Source: Pseudomonadota bacterium
GTDB lineage: Bacteria; Pseudomonadota; Alphaproteobacteria; Rhodospirillales; 2-02-FULL-58-16
Reading direction: 5' to 3'
NCBI GenBank assembly: GCA_022572335.1
Contig: JACZWD010000035.1
Coordinates: 1 to 16,096 of the forward strand
Length of the DNA stretch: 16,096 nt
In this document: positions 7,239 through 14,145 of the stretch, piece by piece
How positions within the stretch are numbered: the first letter of the stretch is position 1
Layout of the letters: each line of letters starts with the position of its first letter
The notes under the pieces: model-generated
Database searches by the model: none
Told to the model about the DNA's origin: nothing
What the model saw: the letters and a program-made list of their open reading frames with translations, nothing else
Translations under genes and position numbers: made by a program

Positions 7239-7269
7239 TTGAACCTGTAGTTACTACAGGTATTAGGCT
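7239..7269 (+). promoter_or_regulatory. MerR-type mer promoter with operator palindrome
   Basis: A -35 hexamer TTGAAC (7239-7244) and a -10-like TAGGCT (7264-7269) are separated by 19 bp, the over-long spacer characteristic of MerR-activated promoters. The perfect 19-bp palindrome ACCTGTAGTTACTACAGGT (7243-7261) fills the spacer. It points toward merT (start 7306) and lies between the divergent merR and merT genes. The arm sequence resembles the operators of Pb/Cd/Zn-sensing MerR relatives (CTATAG/CTACAG type) more than the Tn501 mer operator (CCGTAC/GTACGG). Confidence 0.85.
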
Positions 7270-7305
7270 GTCACGCGAAGGCAAAAAAGAGGGACATGAA
7301 ATTCC

Positions 7306-7740
7306 ATGGGCGGAAACCTACAACGGATACTCGGTGGAAAAGCCGCTTACGGCGCACAAGAGCGAAGCGGCGCACGAGCCGGGACGCCGGTGCGCCAGGG
7401 GCTTTTGGCCGCCGGCGGCGTGCTCGGCGCTCTTGCGTCGGCATCCTGTTGTATCGCGCCATTGGTCCTTTTCGGCCTCGGGGCAGGCGGTGCGTGGATC
7501 GGGAACCTTACCGCCCTTGCGCCTTATCAGCCGGTTTTCCTGGCGCTCACCCTCGGGTTCCTCGGCGCCGGGTTCTTCATGGTCTACCGAAGGCCGACAG
7601 CGGCAGCGTCCGTCGAAGGTTCCACCTGCGCCCGGCCCGTATCGGGCCGTGGCGTCAAGATTGCCCTGTGGAGCGCGACGGGTCTCACCGCCGCGGCCCT
7701 GGCGTTCCCGTATGTCGCACCCCTCATGCTTGGCACCTGA
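7306..7740 (+). CDS. merT: Mercuric transport protein MerT
   Basis: This inner-membrane protein receives Hg(II) from MerP and moves it to the cytoplasm. It has 144 residues against about 116 in Tn501. The excess is mostly a roughly 25-residue N-terminal leader. Three hydrophobic segments are visible at about 33-62, 68-95 and 117-141. The essential pair Cys48-Cys49 sits in the first (ASASCCIAPLVLFGLGAGGAW). In the cytoplasmic loop there is a single Cys108 (STCARP), where the canonical protein has two. ATG 7306 follows GAGGGA (7289-7294) by 11 nt; the ATG at 7296 is in another frame and too close to that site. It is the first gene of the mer operon, and merP starts 21 bp after it. Confidence 0.9.
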   Translation: MGGNLQRILGGKAAYGAQERSGARAGTPVRQGLLAAGGVLGALASASCCIAPLVLFGLGAGGAWIGNLTALAPYQPVFLALTLGFLGAGFFMVYRRPTAAASVEGSTCARPVSGRGVKIALWSATGLTAAALAFPYVAPLMLGT

Positions 7741-7761
7741 GAAAGGAGAAGGATACCGCTC

Positions 7762-8046
7762 GTGAAATCCAATCTTGCCGCGGCGGTGCTCGCCGTTACC
7801 CTGCTGGCCGCCGACGCAACCCTGGCCGGGGGGGCGTCCGTCACCTTGGCCGTGGACGGCATGACCTGTGCGGCCTGCCCGTACATCGTCAAGCAGGCCC
7901 TGGCCGGAGTTTCCGGCGTGCGCACCGTCGCGGTCTCGTTCCCGGATAAAAAGGCGGTCGTCACGTACGATGCCGGTAAAACGAGCATTGCGGTGCTGAC
8001 GGCGGCCACCACCAACGTCGGCTTCCCGTCGCGGGTGATGGAGTAA
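7762..8046 (+). CDS. merP: Periplasmic mercury-binding protein MerP
   Basis: This 94-residue protein has a signal peptide (about 1-22, LAAAVLAVTLLAADATLA) and one heavy-metal-associated domain. The domain carries the binding motif GMTCAACP with Cys36 and Cys39. The beta-alpha fold continues with VKQALAGVSGVRTVAVSFPDKKAVVTYD and ends NVGFPSRVME. It scavenges Hg(II) in the periplasm and hands it to MerT or MerF. The start is GTG 7762, preceded by AAGGA about 8 nt upstream; a second GGAG lies further up. The length is normal for MerP. It is separated from merF by an 84-bp gap containing a strong inverted repeat. Confidence 0.94.
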   Translation: MKSNLAAAVLAVTLLAADATLAGGASVTLAVDGMTCAACPYIVKQALAGVSGVRTVAVSFPDKKAVVTYDAGKTSIAVLTAATTNVGFPSRVME

Positions 8047-8049
8047 GGG

Positions 8050-8088
8050 GGCGACGCGGGCACCAGACCGATTGCCGCACGCGTCGCC
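8050..8088 (+). other. Strong hairpin in the merP-merF intergenic gap
   Basis: GGCGACGCG (8050-8058) pairs perfectly with CGCGTCGCC (8080-8088). GGCA (8059-8062) can continue the stem with TGCC (8073-8076), leaving a 3-nt bulge and a 10-nt loop. It begins four bases after the merP stop and is not followed by T residues. It could set the merP:merF mRNA ratio by partial termination or 3'-end protection. Confidence 0.5.
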
Positions 8089-8130
8089 GGCGCTGCCGGT
8101 CCCCTCCGAACCAAGACGAAGAGGTATGCC

Positions 8131-8388
8131 ATGAACGACCGAAACCTTCTGCGCACCGGCATCATCGGGTCCGTGACCGCCGCAATATGCTGCTTCACCC
8201 CGGTGCTTGTCATTCTACTGGGGGCCGTGGGGTTGTCGGCGTGGCTCGGCTGGCTCGATTACGTTCTGTTTCCGGCGCTGGCAATATTCCTCGGCCTGAC
8301 CGGGTACGCGGTCTATCGCCTCAAGCGCAAGCCGGCCGCCCAGGGCGACCCGGGAGCGGACGCCGCCGAAATCAAGGAAGCGTCATGA
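8131..8388 (+). CDS. merF: Mercury transporter MerF
   Basis: This 85-residue protein has two membrane helices and gives a second route for Hg(II) uptake. It closely follows the family: LLRTGIIGSVTAAICCFTPVL with Cys20-Cys21 in helix 1, then LLGAVGLSAWLGWLDYVLFPALAIFLGLTGYAVYRLKR. The second Cys pair that MerF normally carries in the cytoplasmic tail is missing; the tail here is KPAAQGDPGADAAEIKEAS. GAGG (8121-8124) is 6 nt before the ATG. The stop TGA overlaps the merA ATG (ATGA, 8385-8388), implying translational coupling to merA. Confidence 0.92.
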   Translation: MNDRNLLRTGIIGSVTAAICCFTPVLVILLGAVGLSAWLGWLDYVLFPALAIFLGLTGYAVYRLKRKPAAQGDPGADAAEIKEAS

Positions 8389-9830
8389 ACGGCACCTCTG
8401 AACGGTGCTGCACCGACTCCGCCAAGGGCGAGCGCGAAACCTTCGACGTGGCGGTGATCGGCGCCGGATCGGCGGGGTTCTCGGCCTCCATCCGGGCGGC
8501 GGAGCTGGGCGCGCGGGTCGCGTTCATCGGTCACGGGACCATCGGCGGCACCTGCGTCAACGTGGGCTGCGTTCCCTCCAAGAACCTCATCCGGGCGACC
8601 GGGACCCTGCACCAGGCGCGGGCCGCGTCGCGATTCGCCGGTATCCGCGCCGGCGCCGACCTGGAAGACTGGGGCGCCCTGATCGCCCACAAGGACGAAC
8701 TGGTGCGGACCATGCGCCAGCAAAAGTACGCCGACCTTCTGCCGTCGTACAACACCATTGCCTACATGGAAGGCCGGGCGCGCCTGACCGGCGACGGAGT
8801 CGCCGTGAACGGGACCCTTCTGCACCCCGGCAGCATCGTCATAACCACCGGCGCGTCGGCCGCCGTGCCGCCGGTGGCCGGAATCGAAGACGTTCCCTTT
8901 CTCACCAGCACGACGGCCCTCGAGCTTGAGCGGTTGCCCGCGTCGATGCTCGTGATCGGGGGCGGCTATATCGGCTGCGAGCTTGCCCAGATGTTCGCCC
9001 GCGCCGGCGTCGAGATCACGATCCTGTGCCGGAGCCGCCTGCTGCCCCAAGGCGAGCCGGAAATCAGCGAGGCCCTGACCGGGTATTTCCGGGACGAGGG
9101 CATCACGGTGCGCGACGGTATTTCCTACAAGGACATCCGCCGCACGGAGGGCGGCATAGCCCTTTCCATCGGCGTCAACGGGGGCCGCGAAACGGTGGAA
9201 GCGGAGAAGGTTCTCGTCACCACCGGCCGCCGGCCGAACACGGAAGGATTGGGCCTGGCGGAGGCCGGCGTCGATCTGACGGCGGCAGGGGGCATCAAGG
9301 TCGATGGGTGGATGCGCACGACCAATCCCACCGTCTATGCCGCCGGCGACGTGACCGGTGAGGACATGTTCGTGTACATGGCCGCCTACGGCGCCAAACT
9401 CGCCGCCGAGAACGCCCTCAACGGCGATAGCCACCGCTACGACGCGGCGGCCATGCCATCCGTCGTGTTCACCGACCCCCAGGCGGCGAGCGTCGGCCTG
9501 ACGGAATCCGAGGCCCGTGCACAAGGCCTGGACGTACGGACCTCGACCCTTCCCCTTGACTACGTCCCCCGCGCCCTTGCCGCCCGCGACACACGGGGTC
9601 TCATCAAGCTGGTGGCGGAGAGCGAAACGGGCCGGCTGCTCGGGGCGCACATCCTGGCCCCGGAAGGATGCGACTCCATCCAGACGGCCGCGCTGGCGAT
9701 CAAGCAGGGCCTCACCTTTGCCGACCTGGCGGAGATGATCTTCCCCTATCTTACGACCGTGGAGGGCCTGAAGCTGGCCGCCCAGGCTTTCGACAAGGAC
9801 GTGAGCAAGCTGTCCTGCTGCGCCGGATAA
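8385..9830 (+). CDS. merA: Mercuric reductase MerA (no N-terminal HMA domain)
   Basis: This 481-residue cytoplasmic flavoprotein uses NADPH to reduce Hg(II) to Hg(0). Motifs in order are the FAD-binding VAVIGAGSAGFSAS (GxGxxG at 26-31), the redox disulfide GGTCVNVGCVPSK (Cys57, Cys62) and the NAD(P) fold VIGGGYIGCELA (192-197). These are followed by the second FAD motif NPTVYAAGDVTG, FPYLTTVEGLK with Tyr455 at the position of the Hg-handling Tyr, and the C-terminal Hg-binding Cys478-Cys479 (SCCAG). The NmerA metallochaperone domain found in Tn501 MerA is absent. Instead the protein begins MNGTSERCCTDS, with Cys8-Cys9. ATG 8385 has AAGGA at 8374-8378; a frame open further upstream only overlaps merF. 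All catalytic residues are present, so it should be active. Confidence 0.96.
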   Translation: MNGTSERCCTDSAKGERETFDVAVIGAGSAGFSASIRAAELGARVAFIGHGTIGGTCVNVGCVPSKNLIRATGTLHQARAASRFAGIRAGADLEDWGALIAHKDELVRTMRQQKYADLLPSYNTIAYMEGRARLTGDGVAVNGTLLHPGSIVITTGASAAVPPVAGIEDVPFLTSTTALELERLPASMLVIGGGYIGCELAQMFARAGVEITILCRSRLLPQGEPEISEALTGYFRDEGITVRDGISYKDIRRTEGGIALSIGVNGGRETVEAEKVLVTTGRRPNTEGLGLAEAGVDLTAAGGIKVDGWMRTTNPTVYAAGDVTGEDMFVYMAAYGAKLAAENALNGDSHRYDAAAMPSVVFTDPQAASVGLTESEARAQGLDVRTSTLPLDYVPRALAARDTRGLIKLVAESETGRLLGAHILAPEGCDSIQTAALAIKQGLTFADLAEMIFPYLTTVEGLKLAAQAFDKDVSKLSCCAG

Positions 9831-9846
9831 AGGCGTGGAGGAAACG

Positions 9847-10536
9847 ATGCCGGAGAAAGCAAAGGAAAAGAACCCGGTTAACACCGGGGTCTTCCGTGTC
9901 ATCGCCGATTTTCTGCGCGATGGCGGCCTGTTCAACCGAGTCGATTTTCAGTCTCAACGAGCACTACTCACGCTCTATCGGCTCATTGCCGAGGGCGAAC
10001 CGGTGTCGGTGGAACGGTTGGCCGTGAGGCTCGGGCTGGATGATACTGCGGTGCGAAGCCTGCTCGGGCGTTTACCGGCATCGACCTATCAGTACGACGA
10101 GCCCGGCAGGATCATAGGCTTTGGTGGGCTTAGCCAATCACCCACACGCCACCGATTCACCGTCGGCGGCCGCGGCCTTTATACTTGGTGCGCCTTCGAC
10201 GGCCTCTTCCTTCCCGAACTTCTGGATAGCCCCGGGCGCATTACGACGGCCTGTCCGGTTACACGGGTGGACATCCGCCTCACCGTGACGCCGGAAGGGG
10301 TGGAGAAGACCGACCCCGACGGCGTGGTCATGTCCTTCGTCGTGCCCGAGACGGCCGGATACCGGGCCGACCTTCGCGGCACCTTCTGCCGGTATGTGAA
10401 TTTCTTTGCCTCGGACCAGGCGGGCACCACTTGGCTGACCCAGAACGCGGGCGCGGTGATCCTTTCCCTCGCCGAGGCCTATGCGCTTGGCCGGATCCGC
10501 AACGAAACGGGTTTCAAGGACATACTGGCCGCCTGA
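9847..10536 (+). CDS. merB: Organomercurial (alkylmercury) lyase MerB
   Basis: This 229-residue enzyme cleaves the C-Hg bond of organomercurials and passes Hg(II) to MerA. The catalytic set is present: Cys115 and Asp118 in LYTWCAFDGLFLPELL, and Cys181 in GTFCRYVNFFAS. Cys136 (TACPVT) matches a structural Cys. These correspond to Cys96, Asp99, Cys159 and Cys117 of plasmid R831b MerB, from memory. The N-terminal winged-helix-like segment (LTLYRLIAEGEPVSVERLAV) is normal, and a short basic leader precedes it. ATG 9847 is favoured over GTG 9835 because GGAGG (9837-9841) lies 5 nt before it. It starts 16 bp after merA and is the last mer gene. Its 3' end overlaps the convergent DUF983 frame by 58 bp. 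Confidence 0.95.
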   Translation: MPEKAKEKNPVNTGVFRVIADFLRDGGLFNRVDFQSQRALLTLYRLIAEGEPVSVERLAVRLGLDDTAVRSLLGRLPASTYQYDEPGRIIGFGGLSQSPTRHRFTVGGRGLYTWCAFDGLFLPELLDSPGRITTACPVTRVDIRLTVTPEGVEKTDPDGVVMSFVVPETAGYRADLRGTFCRYVNFFASDQAGTTWLTQNAGAVILSLAEAYALGRIRNETGFKDILAA

Positions 10537-10919
10537 TCGCCGCATAAAAGACGGCGCCGCGGCAAAGGGAGGTCTTCCCGCTCAGGCCCGCCCGGTCGTC
10601 CCGGTTCCTCGAGCGAGCGGAATTTGTACTGAAGCGCCAGGGTCACGCCCTTCAGCGGCCTGAGGATGGCCACGGAACCGAGAAGGATAAGCGGCGTCCA
10701 CAGGACCAGATGGACCCATGTGGGCGGCGCCAGTGCCAGTTCCAGCCACAACGCCAAACCGACGACGACGGCACCGATCACGAGGATGCCGAAGACGGCC
10801 GGACCGTCGCCGGTGTCGTGCCCGCCGAACCCGAGGCCGCAGACCCCACACCCGTCCGATGTATCCAGAAACCCGTCAAACGGTCTTCCCACGCCGCAGC
10901 GAGGGCAGCGGCCGCGCAT
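10479..10919 (-). CDS. DUF983 zinc-ribbon membrane protein of the cox cluster
   Basis: This 146-residue protein has an N-terminal zinc ribbon (Cys5-x2-Cys8 in RCPRCG, Cys24-x2-Cys27 in CGVCG). Two membrane helices follow (about 41-65 and 68-90), then RPLKGVTLALQYKFRS. This is the DUF983 layout, a family often found next to coxC in alphaproteobacteria; its function is not established. Family members normally end shortly after the LQY segment. Here about 40 further residues, rich in Pro, Arg and Gly, run antisense into merB, suggesting the native 3' end was lost and a new stop picked up. The frame is open upstream of ATG 10919 and upstream residues (QRRSPRSTAG) look family-like, so the true N-terminus may be longer or use a rare start. 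It lies 64 bp after coxC. Confidence 0.82.
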   Translation of the reverse strand: MRGRCPRCGVGRPFDGFLDTSDGCGVCGLGFGGHDTGDGPAVFGILVIGAVVVGLALWLELALAPPTWVHLVLWTPLILLGSVAILRPLKGVTLALQYKFRSLEEPGRPGGPEREDLPLPRRRLLCGDQAASMSLKPVSLRIRPSA

Positions 10920-10934
10920 CCCCAGCCCGATAAG

Positions 10935-10952
10935 CCCCGCCGTCGAGCGGGG
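10935..10952 (-). other. Short hairpin between coxC and the DUF983 gene
   Basis: CCCCGC (10935-10940) and GCGGGG (10947-10952) form a perfect 6-bp GC stem with a 6-nt loop, within the 64-bp gap. No T-tract follows on the - strand. It may attenuate transcription into DUF983, or overlap an N-terminal extension of that gene if a non-ATG start is used. Confidence 0.3.
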
Positions 10953-10983
10953 GGACCTTCGTTGGTAACCGGGGGCCGGCCGT

Positions 10984-11796
10984 CTACCACTGGTAGCCGT
11001 AGCTGCCCCACCAGTAGACCCACGAGAACAGGAAGAGCCACACCACGTCGACGAAGTGCCAGTACCAGGCGGCGGCCTCGAAGCCCACGTGGTGGTCGGG
11101 CGTGAAATGGCCGGCCCTGGCGCGGAAAAGACACACGGTCAGGAAACAGGCCCCGACGAACACGTGGAAGCCATGGAATCCGGTGGCCAGATAGAAGGTG
11201 GAGGGGTAGATGCCGTCCGTAAACTTGAAGGTGGCACTCCAGTATTCATAGGCCTGGAATCCCAGGAAGGTGAAGCCGAGCAACACGGTCAAGGCAATTC
11301 CCAGGACGGCCTTGGGGCGGTCGCCGGCCCTCAGCGCGTGGTGGGCCCAGGTCACGGTGGCGCCGGAGCTGAGCAGGATGAGCGTGTTAAGGAACGGTAT
11401 GTGCCACGTCTCCAGGGGCATGATGCCCTCGGGCGGCCATTGTTCGGCGGCGGAAAGGCTCAGGATGGGCATGCTGCTGTGGAAGTAGGCCCAGAAGAAG
11501 GCGAAGAAGAACATCACCTCGGACGCGATGAAGAGGACCATGCCCAGACGCAGCCCGTGGCGCACAGGCGGCGTGTGGTATGCGCCCGATTCGCCCTCGC
11601 GCACGACGTCGCGCCACCACCCGAAAAACGTAATCAGCAGTAGGGCGACGCCCGCCAGGAAGCCCCACGGGATCCCGGTATGCATGTACACGATGCCCCC
11701 GACCGCCATGGTGAAGGCCGCCACCGTCCCCACCACCGGCCACGGGCTTGGCTCGACCATATGCCAGGGGTGTTTTTTGATTACCTCGGCAGCCAT
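10984..11796 (-). CDS. coxC: Cytochrome c oxidase subunit III
   Basis: This 270-residue integral membrane subunit of aa3-type cytochrome c oxidase stabilises the catalytic core and the proton-uptake path. The N-terminus KHPWHMVEPSPWPVVG and the segments SEVMFFFAFFWAYFHSSM, TWAHHALRAGD, GFHGFHVFVGACFL, AAAWYWHFVDVVWLFLFSWV and the C-terminal YWWGSYGYQW are diagnostic. Seven membrane helices can be traced. The ATG at 11794-11796 has GGAGG 7 nt upstream; the in-frame extension reaching back to 12540 overlaps ctaG and is not real. It ends in TAG, which shows that TAG is used as a normal stop in this genome. It lies 20 bp after ctaG in the coxB-coxA-ctaG-coxC-DUF983 operon. Confidence 0.96.
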   Translation of the reverse strand: MAAEVIKKHPWHMVEPSPWPVVGTVAAFTMAVGGIVYMHTGIPWGFLAGVALLLITFFGWWRDVVREGESGAYHTPPVRHGLRLGMVLFIASEVMFFFAFFWAYFHSSMPILSLSAAEQWPPEGIMPLETWHIPFLNTLILLSSGATVTWAHHALRAGDRPKAVLGIALTVLLGFTFLGFQAYEYWSATFKFTDGIYPSTFYLATGFHGFHVFVGACFLTVCLFRARAGHFTPDHHVGFEAAAWYWHFVDVVWLFLFSWVYWWGSYGYQW

Positions 11797-11816
11797 GCAT
11801 GCGCCTCCGTTCGGAT

Positions 11817-12473
11817 TTATCTTTTGCCGATTCTGTTGCCGATCGAACCAACCGCTATCGCGAGACGGGTTGACCCTTTGTCGGTGGACAAAAGGTTTTG
11901 GTCCGTGCCTGCCGCGCCTTTCCCTGTGCCGCCCGGGTCCCCGACGGCGCGGAAGAAGGTGTAGGAAAGGGTGATCGTTCGGATCTCCCGGGTGCCCGGA
12001 TCGGCGTGGATTTCGGGGTCCACATAGAAGGACACCGGCATCGCCACCTCCTGGCCCGGGTCCAGACTCTGCTCGGTGAAGCAGAAACATTCGACCTTGC
12101 TGAAGTACGGCCCCGCCTTGAACGGCGTCACGTTGAAGGTGGCTGTCCCCACTATCGGTTCGGCGGACACGTTCCTCGCCACGAAATGGGCGAGCACCGT
12201 CTCGCCGAGGCGGACCGTCATTTCCTTCTGCGCCGGGCGGAACTTCCAGGGCAGCGTTGAATTGACGTTGGCGTCGAAACGCACGGTGATGGTCCGGTCC
12301 CCGGCCGCGACCGGCTTTTCCGAGACGCCAATGCGCGGCGTGCCGCCGTATCCGGTGACCTGGCAGAACAGCTGGTAAAGGGGCACCGCCGCGAAGGCCA
12401 TGCCGACCATGCCGCCGGCCACGACGAACAGGGCCCCGGCGATCAGTCCGTTCCTGCGGCGGGCGTTGGCCAT
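11817..12473 (-). CDS. ctaG: Cytochrome c oxidase assembly protein CtaG (Cox11)
   Basis: This 218-residue copper chaperone inserts CuB into CoxA. A single N-terminal membrane anchor (about 9-30) is followed by VPLYQLFCQVTGYGGTP with Cys37. A periplasmic beta-sandwich carries the copper motif Cys129-Phe-Cys131-Phe (VECFCFTEQ), then VDPEI and ITLSYTFFRA. Relatives normally end near that last motif. Here about 40 low-complexity residues follow (GDPGGTGKGAAG onward), probably a dispensable tail. The gene begins 23 bp after coxA and only a weak GGGA precedes its ATG, so translation may depend on coupling to coxA. Confidence 0.95.
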   Translation of the reverse strand: MANARRRNGLIAGALFVVAGGMVGMAFAAVPLYQLFCQVTGYGGTPRIGVSEKPVAAGDRTITVRFDANVNSTLPWKFRPAQKEMTVRLGETVLAHFVARNVSAEPIVGTATFNVTPFKAGPYFSKVECFCFTEQSLDPGQEVAMPVSFYVDPEIHADPGTREIRTITLSYTFFRAVGDPGGTGKGAAGTDQNLLSTDKGSTRLAIAVGSIGNRIGKR

Positions 12474-12496
12474 GGCTTTTTTCCCAGGCGGGCCGT

Positions 12497-14110
12497 TTAC
12501 TCGGCCGGCTGCCTTCTGCCCATGGCGGGAATTTCCTCATGGGTATGGAAGGGCGCCGGAGACTCCACCGTCCACTCCAGGGTGGTGGCGCCCTCGCCCC
12601 ACGGGTTGGCGGCGACCTTCTCGCCGGCGGTAAAGGTCCGGTACACGATGTAGAAGAACAACACCGTCGCCAGCGCCGTCAACAAGGCACCGAAGCTGCT
12701 CACCAAATTCCAGCCGGCGTAGGCGTCCGCATAGTCGGGAATACGCCGCGGCATGCCCTGCAGTCCCAGGAAGTGCATGGGGAAAAACAAAAGGTTAACC
12801 GAGACGAAGGTGAGCCAGAAGTGGATCCTTCCCAGCGTCTCGGGATACTGCCGGCCGGTCATCTTGCCGATCCAGTAGTAGAAGGCGGTGAATATGGAGA
12901 ACACCGCGCCCAGCGACAGCACGTAGTGGAAGTGGGCGACAACGTAATAGGTGTCATGCACCGCCGTATTGACGCCGGCATTGGCGAGCACGAGTCCCGT
13001 CACGCCGCCGACCACGAACAGGGCGATGAAACCCATGGCCCACAGCATGGGCGTGTCGAACCGGATGGAGCCGCCCCACATGGTGGCGATCCAACTGAAG
13101 ATCTTGATCCCCGTGGGGACCGCGATGACCAGGGTCGCGGCGACGAAGTAAGCGCGGGTATCGACGTCCAGGCCTACCGTGTACATGTGGTGCGCCCACA
13201 CGATGAACCCGATGACACCGATGGACACCATGGCGTAGGCCATGCCGAGATATCCGAAGACCGGTTTCCTGGAGAACGTGGACACCACTTGGCTGATGAC
13301 CCCGAATCCGGGCAGGATCATGATGTACACTTCCGGATGGCCGAAGAACCAGAACAGGTGCTGCCACAGGATCGGGTCGCCGCCGCCCGCCGCGTCGAAG
13401 AAGCTGGTGCCGAAGTTGCGGTCCGTCAGCAGCATGGTCAGCGCGCCGGCCAACACCGGCATCGCGAGCAGCAGCAGGAAAGCGGTCACCAGGATCGACC
13501 ATACGAACAGGGGCATCCTGTGCAGGGTCATGCCCGGCGCGCGCATGTTCAAGATGGTGGTGATGAAGTTGATGGCGCCGAGGAGCGATGAGGCGCCGGC
13601 CAGGTGCAGGCTGAGAATGGCGAAGTCCACGGCCGGACCCGGATGGTATTCGGCGTTGCTCAAGGGCGGATAGACGGTCCAGCCGGTGCCCGGGCCTCCT
13701 CCGATCAATGCCGCCGTCACCAGCAGAATGAGGGCCGCCGCCAGCAACCAAAAACTGATGTTGTTCATGCGCGGGAAGGCCATGTCGGGGGCGCCGATCA
13801 TCAGCGGCACGATCCAGTTGCCGAAGCCCCCGATCAGCGCCGGCATGACCACGAAGAACACCATGATGAGGCCGTGGGCGGTGACCAGCACATTGTAGAA
13901 CTGGAAGTCGTCGATGTACTGGATGCCGGGCACCGCCAGTTCCAGGCGGATAAACCAGGACATTGCGCCACCGACGACGCCGCCGATCATGGCGAGCACC
14001 ATGTACATGGTGCCGATGTCCTTGTGGTTGGTGGAATACAGCCACCGCCGCCACCCGGTCGGTATGTGTTCGTGTGCGTCGTGGGCTGTTGCCGAAGCTC
14101 CGTAAGCCAT
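12497..14110 (-). CDS. coxA: Cytochrome c oxidase subunit I (aa3 type)
   Basis: This 537-residue catalytic subunit of the proton-pumping terminal oxidase carries heme a, heme a3 and CuB. Visible ligands are His79 (TAHGLIMVFF, heme a), His258 with Tyr262 in GHPEVYIMILPG (CuB and the His-Tyr cross-link), the His-His pair in VWAHHMYTVG (CuB), and the two His of VVAHFHYVLS (heme a3 and heme a). Proton-channel residues are Glu260 (D channel, marking an A1-type oxidase) and Lys336 in PTGIKIFSW (K channel). N-terminus, helix count and length are normal. AAGGA lies about 6 nt before the ATG. The gene follows coxB by 35 bp. No ctaB lies between coxA and ctaG, although many alphaproteobacterial clusters have it there. 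Confidence 0.98.
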   Translation of the reverse strand: MAYGASATAHDAHEHIPTGWRRWLYSTNHKDIGTMYMVLAMIGGVVGGAMSWFIRLELAVPGIQYIDDFQFYNVLVTAHGLIMVFFVVMPALIGGFGNWIVPLMIGAPDMAFPRMNNISFWLLAAALILLVTAALIGGGPGTGWTVYPPLSNAEYHPGPAVDFAILSLHLAGASSLLGAINFITTILNMRAPGMTLHRMPLFVWSILVTAFLLLLAMPVLAGALTMLLTDRNFGTSFFDAAGGGDPILWQHLFWFFGHPEVYIMILPGFGVISQVVSTFSRKPVFGYLGMAYAMVSIGVIGFIVWAHHMYTVGLDVDTRAYFVAATLVIAVPTGIKIFSWIATMWGGSIRFDTPMLWAMGFIALFVVGGVTGLVLANAGVNTAVHDTYYVVAHFHYVLSLGAVFSIFTAFYYWIGKMTGRQYPETLGRIHFWLTFVSVNLLFFPMHFLGLQGMPRRIPDYADAYAGWNLVSSFGALLTALATVLFFYIVYRTFTAGEKVAANPWGEGATTLEWTVESPAPFHTHEEIPAMGRRQPAE

Positions 14111-14145
14111 CCTGTTTCCTTCGTTCGCCCCGGTCTTGCCGAGCC

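Noticed and set aside
8187..8384. Upstream extension of the merA frame
   Set aside because: It lies wholly within merF in another frame, encodes a Gly/Arg-rich stretch with no HMA motif, and ATG 8385 has a good ribosome-binding site.
8313..9935. 540-residue antisense frame across merA
   Set aside because: Composition (His/Gly/Arg-rich) is that of an antisense shadow of a GC-rich gene; no start context or domain.
11797..12540. Long in-frame extension of coxC
   Set aside because: It overlaps ctaG out of frame with Arg/Gly-rich composition; the coxC N-terminus and GGAGG site fit the ATG at 11796.
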